Positions 41,699 through 50,073 of a stretch of 64,000 bases of DNA are shown here, one piece after another (the first letter of the stretch is position 1; every line of letters begins with the position of its first letter). The stretch comes from Alistipes sp. (GTDB lineage: Bacteria > Bacteroidota > Bacteroidia > Bacteroidales > Rikenellaceae). Both the position numbers and the translations under genes were made by a program. The DNA lies in the NCBI GenBank assembly GCA_020026395.1, contig JAHHQM010000005.1, positions 62,001-126,000 on the forward strand. The letters are read 5' to 3'. The notes under the pieces are model-generated. The model was not told the origin of the DNA, ran no database searches, and saw only the letters and a program-made list of their open reading frames with translations.

Positions 41699-43855
41699 TT
41701 ATTCCTCGTCGGTGTCGGTGTAAGCCTTCAGGAGTTTATCCTGAACATCGGCGGGAACCTGTTCGTAACTTGCGAACTTCATCGAATAGGTGGCGGCACC
41801 CGACGTCAGCGACGACAGCGCGGTCGAGTAGCGGTACAACTCGGCCAGAGGCACCGTTGCATTCAGCTTGTCGAAGCCCTTGTCGGACTCCATGCCGAGG
41901 ATCATCGCGCGGCGGTTCTGCAAGTCGGACATCACGGCACCCATATATTCGGTGGGCACGAGTACCTCGACGTTGTAGATCGGCTCCATGATCTTCGGGC
42001 CTGCATTGCGGAAGGCCTCCTTGAATGCGTTGCGGGCAGCCAGTTTGAAGGAGATTTCGTTCGAATCTACGGGGTGCATCTTACCGTCGTAGATCACGAC
42101 GCGGATGTCGCGGGCATAAGAACCCGTCAGCGGACCCTGATCCATCTTCTCCATGATACCCTTCAGGATGGCCGGCATGAAACGTGCATCGATCGCACCA
42201 CCGACAATCGCCGAGTAGAACTGGAGTTTACCGCCCCACGGCAGATCGTACTCCTCCTTGTTCTTGATGTTGACCACCATGTCGCCCTTTCCGGGAATCT
42301 TGTAGTTCTTCGGTTCGGGCATGCCTTCGTAGTAAGGCTCGATGATCATATGTACCTCACCGAACTGACCGGCGCCACCCGACTGTTTCTTGTGACGGTA
42401 ATCGGCCTGAGCCACCTTCGTGATGGTCTCACGATAGGGGATCTTCGGTGCGACGTATTCGTATTCGATCTTCGATTCGTTCTGAATCTTCGTGCGCAGG
42501 ATGTTGAGGTGGTGCTCACCCTGACCCTGTACGATGGTCTGCTTGAGCTCCTTCGAGTACTCGACCAGAATCGTGGGATCTTCGTAACGGGCATCCAGCA
42601 GCAACTTACCCAGCTTCTCCTCGTCGGCCTGATCCTTCACCTTGATGGCGGCACGGTAGCGCGGTTCGGGGAATACGATGGGATCAATTGCCAGGGTCTG
42701 ACCTCCGGCCACCAGCGTATCGTTTACGCGCGTACCCTTCAGTTTGACCGTGCAACCGATGTCACCTGCCAACAGCTCGGTCACCTTGATGCGGTTTTTA
42801 CCGGCCACGGCAAACAACTGCGAGATCTTCTCCTTGTTGCCCGTACGCGAGTTCGTCAACTCGGCACCCTCCGTCACGCGACCGCGGATGACACGGAAAT
42901 AGGTGATCTCACCGATATGCTGTTCCAACTGGCTCTTGTAGACGAATACTACGGCGGGCTGATCCTCTTGGGGAGCGATCTCCTCGCCTTCGGTCGTCAG
43001 GAAATTGGGCGCCTTGATCGGGCCCGGAGCCACGTTGATGATAAATTCCATCAGTCGTTTGGTACCGACGTCGCACTTACCCGACACGCAGAGGATCGGC
43101 ATCACCTCACGTTTCGAGATTCCGAACTTCAGACCCTGACGGATATCGTCCTGCGTCAGCGTACCCTTATCGAAATAGAGCTCCATCAGACCCTCGTCGT
43201 TCTCGGCGGCCACCTCGACCAGTTCGCGGTTGAGTTCCTTGGCTTTTTCGAGTTCTTCGGCGGGGATTTCCAACTCTTCGCGCGTACCGTCATTGTCCTT
43301 GAAGCGGTACATCTTCATCAACAACACGTCGATAAAGGCGTTGAAACCGGGACCCTGATTGACGGGATATTGAACGAGTACGGGTTTCAGACCCGCATTG
43401 GCGCGAATGGATTCGAATGCATTTTCAAACGATGCTTTCTCGGCATCGAGCTGGCTGATCACACCGATCACGGGTTTTTTCCACAGACGGGCGTAACGAG
43501 CCTGGATTTCGCTGCCCACTTCCCAGCCGTTGATTGCACTGTAGAGGAAAACACCGACATCGGCTACCTTAAAGGCCGAAAAAAGACTACCGCAGAAATC
43601 ATCCGATCCCGGACAGTCAATAATATTAAGTTTACGGTTCATGAACTCCGTAAAGAGAGTGGTCGAGAAAATCGAACGCTTGTATTCGTGTTCGAGATCC
43701 GTGTTGTCGGAAAGCGTGTTGCCAGCTTCAATACTACCCCTGCGATCAATGACTTTACCCTCAAAAGCCATGGCTTCGGCAAGGGTAGTTTTCCCCGTGC
43801 CGGGAGCACCGAGGAGTACAATGTTTTTTAGGTCTTTGGCTGAATAGTTTTTCAT
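41699..43855 (-). CDS. Elongation factor G paralogue (EF-G2 type, atypical GTPase site)
   Basis: A 718-residue EF-G paralogue with all five domains. The P-loop is GAPGTGKTT (residues 16-24) instead of AHIDAGKTT. Switch I lacks the RGIT threonine (RSIF at 60-63), the G3 motif is DCPGSDDF (80-87) with Ser84 where the catalytic His stands in DxPGHVDF, and G4 NKxD is SQLD (134-137). Domains II-V are well kept (QSGGAGQFGEVHMIIEP in domain IV; NNRRAM-like QNRRAMILGMES in V). This matches the EF-G2 of Bacteroides thetaiotaomicron, reported to support translation without GTP hydrolysis under starvation. A distinct housekeeping fusA should exist elsewhere. It is monocistronic with long flanking gaps. 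Confidence 0.92.
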   Translation of the reverse strand: MKNYSAKDLKNIVLLGAPGTGKTTLAEAMAFEGKVIDRRGSIEAGNTLSDNTDLEHEYKRSIFSTTLFTEFMNRKLNIIDCPGSDDFCGSLFSAFKVADVGVFLYSAINGWEVGSEIQARYARLWKKPVIGVISQLDAEKASFENAFESIRANAGLKPVLVQYPVNQGPGFNAFIDVLLMKMYRFKDNDGTREELEIPAEELEKAKELNRELVEVAAENDEGLMELYFDKGTLTQDDIRQGLKFGISKREVMPILCVSGKCDVGTKRLMEFIINVAPGPIKAPNFLTTEGEEIAPQEDQPAVVFVYKSQLEQHIGEITYFRVIRGRVTEGAELTNSRTGNKEKISQLFAVAGKNRIKVTELLAGDIGCTVKLKGTRVNDTLVAGGQTLAIDPIVFPEPRYRAAIKVKDQADEEKLGKLLLDARYEDPTILVEYSKELKQTIVQGQGEHHLNILRTKIQNESKIEYEYVAPKIPYRETITKVAQADYRHKKQSGGAGQFGEVHMIIEPYYEGMPEPKNYKIPGKGDMVVNIKNKEEYDLPWGGKLQFYSAIVGGAIDARFMPAILKGIMEKMDQGPLTGSYARDIRVVIYDGKMHPVDSNEISFKLAARNAFKEAFRNAGPKIMEPIYNVEVLVPTEYMGAVMSDLQNRRAMILGMESDKGFDKLNATVPLAELYRYSTALSSLTSGAATYSMKFASYEQVPADVQDKLLKAYTDTDEE

Positions 43856-44192
43856 ATTCGTATCGTAGTTTTAAGGTTGTTTTCGATTTCCAAGTATAAA
43901 TATACAAACTTTTCGTGAAAAACAAGAATTTTCCGCAATATTTATGCAAACATTCTTACGCCCCGCTAAAATATAAAAGGCAATGTTTCTTTTGTAAATA
44001 ATTTTCATAATAAAATTCCTTCTTTTTAAATTAATATAAGAACACGATCCTTCGGGGTTTGGTTTTCTCGCACAAAGCGGAACTACATCCTCGTATATTC
44101 TCCAATATCAGAATACTAACCGAATTACGGCGAACAACCCTACCTTATTATTTGTAACTTTAAACGAATTCCAAACCTAAAACTTCCCGACT
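43856..44192. other. 337-nt AT-rich gap between divergent genes
   Basis: Contains AT-rich stretches (43890-44040) suited to promoters for both EF-G2 and the lipoprotein, but no full TTTG-N19-21-TAnnTTTG pair was found. No open frame or stable hairpin is evident. Confidence 0.5.
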
Positions 44193-46136
44193 ATGCTTAA
44201 ATTTTTACGTTTCGGACTGATTCTCACGTTTCTTGCGTTGGGATTTTCATGTAGTGACGACGACCCCGTAACTCCGCCCACGCCGCCCGCACCCGAAGTC
44301 GAGGTGGTGGAGCTTACCCTGAACCGCCTCTCGTCCTCGAAATGGACGCCCGCCGAAGGGTTTGATCTTTACCAAATCACCCTCGAAGGGGACGGCCATA
44401 CGCTTGTTCTCGCTTTGGAGGATACGCCCGCGGCCGATCCCGCCCACCCCGCACTCTCCGAGGGCGAATACACGCTCTCCGACCAAGACGCCCCGGGATC
44501 GTGGCAGAAGAGCACTGCCCTGCTGACCAAGGGCACCGAAGAAATCCGCCCCGAATCGGGTAAAATTGCCGTAAAGAAGAGCGCGGAGGACTACACCCTC
44601 GCCGTAAGCTTCCTTGCCGCAAAGAAAGAGTACCGCATCACCTACACAGGTACGCTCCCGTTCGAGGGACAGGCTCCCGAACCCGAACCGCAGAGTACGG
44701 CCATCACGCTCACGACGGTGTTCCAGACGCAATACGCCAAGGGCGAGGCCTTCGACGAATATTGGCTGGCCATGGCGAGCGGGCCCGTGATTTTTGACGA
44801 GGAGAACGCCACCTTCCGCACCGAGGAGGACGGCTACACGATGTTCTTCCACATCGCCGCCACCCCCGCCGCCGATCCCGCACACCCCGTAATTCCCGAT
44901 GCCGCCTACCCCGCCAATGCGCAGTCGATTCCCGCGTGGGACATCACACCCGACAGCGGCATGGGCATCGTTTTCCGCTACACCAAGGCCGACGGTTTGA
45001 CTATGGAACAAATCTCCGAGGGACAGCTCGTCAGCTCGTACAAGGATGGCAATTACACCCTCAAGGCCGATTTCAAGACCAACCGCGACACCTACACGGC
45101 CACCTATTCGGGTGCGATCGAGATTCAGGGCAACGACCCCTCGGCAGGACAGCTGACCGATCCCGTCGATACGACCTTCATCGGCGGACAGGCCTGCTAT
45201 CTGGGTGCCGATCCCGACTTCCCCGATCTGGGTGTGGTACGCCTCGAGTTCTACGATGCCCAACCCGACGAATTGGGTACGATTCTCGGCAACCTCGTCA
45301 AATCGACCGTCTACATCGACCTCCCGAGCGGAAAATTCACCGCAATGCCCGCAGGCACGTATGAGGTCGGTTTCGGTGCTGCGCCTTTCACGGCACAACC
45401 CGGCTACGACGACCACGTGAACATCCCGACGGGTACGTACATCACCCAAACGACGCCCGACGCCATGAAGCTGGCCATGATCGACAGCGGCACGATCACC
45501 ATCGATGCCCAGGGCCACGCCACGCTCGATCTTTCGACGACCGACTGGGTATCGGTACGCGGTACGCTCAACCTCCCGCTTGAGATTTTCGACGAGAGCG
45601 GACAGGGCGGCGGCGACCAACCCGAGAACCCCGAAGGCCCCTATTCGTCGCTGAAATCCGATGTGGAGATCGCCCTGAACGATGTACCCACGGGGTACCG
45701 CTACGAATACGGCGACCAGTATAACAACAACACGCGCAACGTGGTGATTCAGGTACTCTCCGCCCAATCGATGACGGGCTTCCTGCTCGATCTGGCGCTT
45801 CCCGCCTCCGACAAGAACACGCCGCTGGCCGAAGGCACCTACACGCTCGACGACGGCTCACACCAGCCCTTCACCTTTGCGCCGGGTACGATCATGCACC
45901 CCAACGCCATCGGCACGTGGCCGTTCGTATCGCTCTACCGCGACGGCGAATACACGATGGTCGATTTCACCAATTCGGGTAATGCCGCGGGCGGTACGCT
46001 CACCATCGCCCACAAGGACGGCATCTACACCTTCTCGTTCGACATGAAGGACGACGCCCCCACACCCCACCGCATCACGGGTTCGTGGACGGGACGCCTC
46101 GAGGAGACCTCCTATCAGTCGATCCGCACCCGATAA
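44193..46136 (+). CDS. Four-repeat surface lipoprotein (647 aa)
   Basis: A lipoprotein: signal peptide MLKFLRFGLILTFLALGFSC with lipobox Cys20, then SDDDP, the surface-export signal. The mature part is four related segments of about 120-145 residues (about 38-160, 168-308, 318-470 and 485-640). Each has an xxxYxLxL...AADPAHP... / EGxYTL turn and ends with an xxYTxTYSG or ITGSWTG strand; TPAADPAHP occurs in both the first and second repeat. The fold looks all-beta, but I do not recognise a named family. No BACON domain is present. The gene is monocistronic with a strong terminator. A role in surface binding is inference. Confidence 0.83.
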   Translation: MLKFLRFGLILTFLALGFSCSDDDPVTPPTPPAPEVEVVELTLNRLSSSKWTPAEGFDLYQITLEGDGHTLVLALEDTPAADPAHPALSEGEYTLSDQDAPGSWQKSTALLTKGTEEIRPESGKIAVKKSAEDYTLAVSFLAAKKEYRITYTGTLPFEGQAPEPEPQSTAITLTTVFQTQYAKGEAFDEYWLAMASGPVIFDEENATFRTEEDGYTMFFHIAATPAADPAHPVIPDAAYPANAQSIPAWDITPDSGMGIVFRYTKADGLTMEQISEGQLVSSYKDGNYTLKADFKTNRDTYTATYSGAIEIQGNDPSAGQLTDPVDTTFIGGQACYLGADPDFPDLGVVRLEFYDAQPDELGTILGNLVKSTVYIDLPSGKFTAMPAGTYEVGFGAAPFTAQPGYDDHVNIPTGTYITQTTPDAMKLAMIDSGTITIDAQGHATLDLSTTDWVSVRGTLNLPLEIFDESGQGGGDQPENPEGPYSSLKSDVEIALNDVPTGYRYEYGDQYNNNTRNVVIQVLSAQSMTGFLLDLALPASDKNTPLAEGTYTLDDGSHQPFTFAPGTIMHPNAIGTWPFVSLYRDGEYTMVDFTNSGNAAGGTLTIAHKDGIYTFSFDMKDDAPTPHRITGSWTGRLEETSYQSIRTR

Positions 46137-46158
46137 CGGCCTCTTCGCCCGAAAACAA

Positions 46159-46199
46159 ATGTCCCCGAAACCAAATCCGAGGTTTCGGGGGCATTCTTT
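46159..46199 (+). terminator. Bidirectional terminator after four-repeat lipoprotein
   Basis: AATGTCCCCGAAACC pairs with GGTTTCGGGGGCATT (one mismatch), followed by CTTTAT; it can serve the converging methyltransferase gene too. Confidence 0.8.
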
Positions 46200-46210
46200 A
46201 TAAATAGAGA

Positions 46211-46984
46211 TTAGTGTTTATAGACCATATAGATGTGATCGGGCGGCAGGGCGTAACGCCGTACGGCCTCCTCGCCGAGGCTTGCCGCATAGTCGATGTC
46301 GGCGACCTCGAATCCCGCACTGCGCAGACGGTCGGCATAGTCGCGGCCGTAGATGCGGCGGTGGTCATACTGCCCGAAGATACGCGTGCGCTCCGCAGGG
46401 TCGGTGATCGTGTCATCCTCGTAGGTCTGTTCGTAATCCAGATCCACGGGCGAAAGGATGATGCCCCAACCGCCGGGTTTCATCACGCGGTATAATTCGC
46501 CGAGTGCCTTGCGGTCGTCGGCCACGTGTTCCATGAGGTGGTTGCACATGACGGCATCGACCGACGCATTGGCCAGCGGAATCTGCTGCACGTCGAAATG
46601 AAGGTCGGCCAGCGGGCTCTCCAGATCGGCCGTGATGTAGCGTCCCGGATGCCCCTTGAAGTGGGGTTTCAGATGGCGCATGATGCAGACCTCGGGGGCA
46701 ATGTGCAACAGGCGCGGATACTCCTTGAAAAGCTCCGTTTCCCGCTCCAGATAGAGCCACAACAGGCGGTGACGCTCCAACGACAGGCAATGGGGACACA
46801 GCGCATTCTCCCGCGGAAGGACATAGCCGTACGGGAGGAACTTGCGGAAGGTGTGGCCGCACAGCGGACACTCGACCTTATGGCCGTGGTAAAACCACCC
46901 CACCACGGGCACAATGCCCTCGGCCACCCGTTGCAGGACGGGTCGCGGCACGTGATTCAGGAAGAATTTGATGATTGATTTCAT
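46211..46984 (-). CDS. Class I SAM-dependent methyltransferase with zinc ribbon
   Basis: A 257-residue methyltransferase. After an N-terminal hydrophobic helix (IIKFFLNHVPRPVLQRV), a four-Cys zinc site is formed by C39-x2-C42 (CPLC) and C63-x2-C66 (CPHC). The Rossmann methylase domain follows: LLHIAPE (motif I region), ITADLESPLADLHFDV (motif II), VDAVMCNHLMEHV (motif IV), LYRVMKPGGWGIILSPV (motif V/VI). It resembles methyltransferase-11 proteins near glycan genes; the substrate is unknown. It is the last gene of the minus-strand run menA-xseA-xseB, 18 nt after xseB. Confidence 0.85.
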   Translation of the reverse strand: MKSIIKFFLNHVPRPVLQRVAEGIVPVVGWFYHGHKVECPLCGHTFRKFLPYGYVLPRENALCPHCLSLERHRLLWLYLERETELFKEYPRLLHIAPEVCIMRHLKPHFKGHPGRYITADLESPLADLHFDVQQIPLANASVDAVMCNHLMEHVADDRKALGELYRVMKPGGWGIILSPVDLDYEQTYEDDTITDPAERTRIFGQYDHRRIYGRDYADRLRSAGFEVADIDYAASLGEEAVRRYALPPDHIYMVYKH

Positions 46985-47002
46985 GGGACGAGCGGCGGGC
47001 GG

Positions 47003-47191
47003 CTATTCGAGGATCTTGCCGATCTCCTCTTCGGTCTTTTTGAGTTTCTTCTTGCAGAGTGCGATGAGCTCCGTGGCACGCTTCACCTCGGCCGAGAGGC
47101 TGTCCACATCCAGCTGCTCGCCACGCAGACGCGCCAGGATCTTCTCGATTTCGGCCGAAGCCTCCGTATAAGTCAGTTCTTTGTTTTCCAT
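47003..47191 (-). CDS. xseB: Exodeoxyribonuclease VII small subunit
   Basis: A 62-residue XseB subunit, which with XseA degrades single-stranded DNA into short oligonucleotides. It reads as a helical hairpin (TYTEASAEIEKILARLRGEQ, then VDSLSAEVKRATELIALCKKKL) with the canonical KxEELExIVxxLExG-like pattern and TEEEIGKILE at the end. It overlaps the 3' end of xseA by 19 nt, implying coupled translation, and is followed by the methyltransferase. Length is standard for the family. Confidence 0.93.
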   Translation of the reverse strand: MENKELTYTEASAEIEKILARLRGEQLDVDSLSAEVKRATELIALCKKKLKKTEEEIGKILE

Positions 47192-48501
47192 GGTTCCGTT
47201 TTATTAATCGTTGCACCTATCTTTCCGTCCGCAACCTCGATCTCCACCCGGTCGCCCACCCGACTCTCCGCCACCGAAAGCACTCCGCTGTCGGGACGGC
47301 GCACGATGGCGAATCCCAAGCGCAGAATCTGCCGCGGCGAACGGCTCTCGATGAGTTGGGAGGCCATCTCCAGACGTTGTTTCTCGCGCAGGAGGATGTT
47401 GCGCACCACTTCGGGCAGGAATTGCTCGGTCATGCGAAGCATTTCGCCCTTGCGTCGGCACAACATCCGCGCCGTGTCGGGAATGCTCTCCGTGGCACGA
47501 TCCAGCCGTGCCGAATTTCGCGCCAGAAGTTGCAGGGCGAGTTGTTTCAGATCGGCGGCATTGCGTTCGAGGGTCATCTCCGAACGATGCAAGAGGTTGC
47601 GTGTCAGTTCGCCCAGTTGCAGGGCGGCATAGTCGATCGCCCCTTCGGCCTCGGCCATCCGATCCACCAGCCAACCCGCCACGGCCGTGGGGGTTTTCAG
47701 GGGCGTATGTGCCACCATATCGGCCACCGACACATCCTTATCGTGTCCGATACCCGTGATGACGGGCAACGGGAATTGCGCCAGATGATTGCACAGGCGG
47801 TAGCTGTCGAAGCAGTTCAGGTCGCTGCGCGAACCGCCACCGCGGATCACCACCACCACATCAAAATCGTCCAGCCGTGCCGCCACCGCAAACAGTGCCT
47901 CGACGATCGAATCCTCGGCCGCCGTGCCCTGCATGTAGGCATCGAAGAGTTCCACGTGGAACCGATAGGGACTTTTCCCGAGTTCCATGCAGAAATCCTG
48001 ATAACCCGCCGCCTGCGCACTCGACACCACGGCGATGCGTTGCACGGCCTGAGGCATCGGCAACTGTCGGTTCATGTCCCACACGCCCTCTTTTTTGAGC
48101 TGGGCGATGGTCTGCTGACGACGGCGTTCCATGTCGCCCAACGTGAACGTGGGGTCGATGTCGATGATTTGCAGCGAGAATCCGTAAATTTCGTGATACG
48201 TGACGAGCACCTTGGCCAGGATGCGGATGCCCGCACCGAGTCGGGATCCCGTCTCGGCCTCGAAGTAGGCCGCAATGCGCGGATAGGCACTGCGCCAGAT
48301 GACGGCACGAGCCTGCGCCGAGGCGACCGTTTCGTGTTCGCCCTTTTCGACGAGTTCCATGTAGCAGTGTCCCGAATAATTGACCTTGAGTTCCGAGATC
48401 TCGGCACTCACCCAGAGAGGCATGGCAAAGCGGTCGGCAAGTGCATCACGCACCTGTCGCTGGAGTTCCCGAAGGGTTATATATTGGGTTTGAGGGGTCA
48501 T
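47173..48501 (-). CDS. xseA: Exodeoxyribonuclease VII large subunit
   Basis: A 442-residue XseA subunit. The start MTPQTQYITLRELQRQVRDAL at 48501 is chosen because it overlaps the menA stop by ATGA and begins the family OB-fold; the longer frame upstream lies inside menA. The OB-fold domain covers residues 8-110 (VSAEISELKVNYSGHCYMEL). The catalytic domain contains IAVVSSAQAAGYQDF, ALFAVAARLDDFDVVVVIRGGGSRSDL and PVITGIGHDKDVSVADMVA, the family signatures. A coiled-coil region and a C-terminal strand domain (RILRLGFAIVRRPDSG) follow. The xseA-xseB overlap is standard. It encloses a perfect parS-like palindrome. Confidence 0.95.
   Translation of the reverse strand: MTPQTQYITLRELQRQVRDALADRFAMPLWVSAEISELKVNYSGHCYMELVEKGEHETVASAQARAVIWRSAYPRIAAYFEAETGSRLGAGIRILAKVLVTYHEIYGFSLQIIDIDPTFTLGDMERRRQQTIAQLKKEGVWDMNRQLPMPQAVQRIAVVSSAQAAGYQDFCMELGKSPYRFHVELFDAYMQGTAAEDSIVEALFAVAARLDDFDVVVVIRGGGSRSDLNCFDSYRLCNHLAQFPLPVITGIGHDKDVSVADMVAHTPLKTPTAVAGWLVDRMAEAEGAIDYAALQLGELTRNLLHRSEMTLERNAADLKQLALQLLARNSARLDRATESIPDTARMLCRRKGEMLRMTEQFLPEVVRNILLREKQRLEMASQLIESRSPRQILRLGFAIVRRPDSGVLSVAESRVGDRVEIEVADGKIGATINKTEPWKTKN
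47949..47962. repeat. Perfect palindrome GTTCCACGTGGAAC (parS-like) inside xseA
   Basis: A 14-bp perfect palindrome with the CACGTG core and GTTCC/GGAAC arms, two bases per arm-half different from the classical parS GTTTCACGTGAAAC. It shares 13 of 14 bases with the intergenic words at 19508 and 56997. It is inside a coding region at codons for Phe-His-Val-Glu, which are permissive. Confidence 0.5.
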
Positions 48502-49409
48502 CCGATGAGGAATCCCATGGCGAACAACGCACCGAACATCAGGATGTTGCGTGCGGTTTTGCCCAGGCACAGGTTAAGTTGCTCTCCGTGATCGATCTTC
48601 GCCATCATGCGCCACGTGCGGACATGGGCGAAGAGGTACAGCTGCGGCAGCACACCCGCCCAGATGTGACCCCAATGGATCAGCGACAGGCACAGAAGCG
48701 ATGCCACCATGCCGAGTGCGAGGTATGCCCACAGGCCGAATTGACGGCCGAACAGGACGACCACCGTATTTTTGTTGCTCTTACGATCCTCTTCCACATC
48801 GCGGAAGTTGTTAAGCATCAACATCGTGTCGATAACCAGTCCGCAAGCCAGCGAAGCGATGACCGCCTCGGTCGAAACGCTGCCGACCATCACGTAATAG
48901 GACATCGTGACGGGTACCAGTCCGAAGAAAATCACCACCGCCAGATCACCCATGGCGTGATAAGCCAGTGCGAAGGGGCCTGCCGTGTAGAGGAATGCGA
49001 AGATGACGCACAACGCGCCCACAACGACCAACTCCCAACCGCCGTAGATCAGCGTATGATGTTCGAGTGCCCAAAAGAGGATTCCGAGTCCCGAAAGGAT
49101 GGCAAGAATCGTATAGAAGGCGATGCCGCGTTTGATTTGGGCGTGGGTCAGAAGGCCTTTGGCGGCGGCGCGGTCGGGACCCAGACGATCGTCGCGGTCG
49201 GCACCTTTCAACGTGTCGCACAGGTCATTGACCAGATTGGCCGTGCACTGCATGAACAGGGCAAAAAGCAGACACAGCAGGGCAGGCAGACGATGGAACG
49301 AGCCATCGGTGTGGGCCAAGGCCGAAGCAATCAACACCAGGATGACCGAGTTGCCCAGACTGTAAGGGCGGATTGCCAGAATTTTGGCGGATAGAGTATC
49401 AGGTTTCAT
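48498..49409 (-). CDS. menA: 1,4-dihydroxy-2-naphthoate polyprenyltransferase
   Basis: A 303-residue UbiA-family integral membrane prenyltransferase that attaches a polyprenyl chain to DHNA in menaquinone synthesis. About eight to nine membrane helices are visible. The first Asp-rich motif is NLVNDLCDTLKGAD (Asn61, Asp62, Asp65) and the second is NNFRDVEEDRKSNKNT; both bind the prenyl diphosphate through magnesium. The initial AIRPYSLGNSVI is typical of MenA. It starts 40 nt after the plug/TonB-C gene and overlaps xseA, forming an operon. No other men genes are in the window. Confidence 0.93.
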   Translation of the reverse strand: MKPDTLSAKILAIRPYSLGNSVILVLIASALAHTDGSFHRLPALLCLLFALFMQCTANLVNDLCDTLKGADRDDRLGPDRAAAKGLLTHAQIKRGIAFYTILAILSGLGILFWALEHHTLIYGGWELVVVGALCVIFAFLYTAGPFALAYHAMGDLAVVIFFGLVPVTMSYYVMVGSVSTEAVIASLACGLVIDTMLMLNNFRDVEEDRKSNKNTVVVLFGRQFGLWAYLALGMVASLLCLSLIHWGHIWAGVLPQLYLFAHVRTWRMMAKIDHGEQLNLCLGKTARNILMFGALFAMGFLIG

Positions 49410-49448
49410 GTTTGTTTTTGGTTGTTTCCTTTTTCAAACGATCACCCC

Positions 49449-50000
49449 CTAACGGATGATCAGCTCCACGGGTCGCGGCATGCGTTTGCCTTCGGGCAGC
49501 TGCACGCTGAGGATGCGTTCCGTCTCGACGGGAATGCCCCTTTGCGTGGCGGGTTCCCAGCGCGGCGAAGCCTCGACGGCCTTCAACACCCGGCGGCGGA
49601 GGCGTTTGTCGGTCGATTCCAGCAGATCGCGCACCTCAACCCGTCCGTCGGGAAGGATCGCATAGCGGAGCACCACCCTTGCGGCGGGTTCTTCCTTCGT
49701 CCACTCGGTGTGGCGGGCGATGTAGCGGTCAAACGAAATCGTATCGCTCAAGAAACGTGCCGCGCGGTCGTACTTCAGGGTGACCAGCACCACGCCGTTC
49801 TGCGCCTCCTGGCCGTAACGGGCGATGTTCTCCTCGTCGGCCGGAAGGGTCTCGATCCGTTCGATCACCTCGGGCGGGATCGAATCGATGTTACGCACCC
49901 GCTCCCCGTTGACGATGTAGAGCGGAGGCATCTGCGCCATACTCCACCCCGCAACCGTAAGAGCAAGGAAAGTTACGCATAATTTCGTCAATTTCGTCAT
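49449..50000 (-). CDS. Secreted protein: TonB-receptor-plug-like segment fused to TonB C-terminal domain
   Basis: A 183-residue protein with signal peptide MTKLTKLCVTFLALTVAGWSMA. Residues 25-75 (PLYIVNGERVRNIDSIPPEVI, ERIETLPADEENIARYGQEA, QNGVVLVTLK) resemble the plug of SusC-type receptors, where the pattern LYVIDG...IESIEVLKDAAA..YG..AANGVVLITTK is familiar. Residues 90-175 resemble a TonB C-terminal domain (ARVVLRYAILPDGRVEVRDLLESTDKRLRRRVLKAVEASPRWEPATQRGIPVE...). No TonB membrane anchor or beta-barrel is present, so it is neither a transducer nor a receptor. Similar arrangements occur as tails of BlaR1/M56 sensor peptidases. It sits upstream of menA on the same strand. Confidence 0.78.
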   Translation of the reverse strand: MTKLTKLCVTFLALTVAGWSMAQMPPLYIVNGERVRNIDSIPPEVIERIETLPADEENIARYGQEAQNGVVLVTLKYDRAARFLSDTISFDRYIARHTEWTKEEPAARVVLRYAILPDGRVEVRDLLESTDKRLRRRVLKAVEASPRWEPATQRGIPVETERILSVQLPEGKRMPRPVELIIR

Positions 50001-50020
50001 CTCCGTAGATATTTTTGTCG

Positions 50021-50056
50021 GATAAAACGAAGGGGAGTTCTTTCGACTCCCCTTCC
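50021..50056 (-). terminator. Terminator of prfA
   Basis: On the minus strand GAAGGGGAGT pairs with ACTCCCCTTC across TCGAAAGA-type loop bases, then GTTTTAT; a weak T-tract. Confidence 0.7.
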
Positions 50057-50073
50057 CTTATTCGTTGTGTGGT

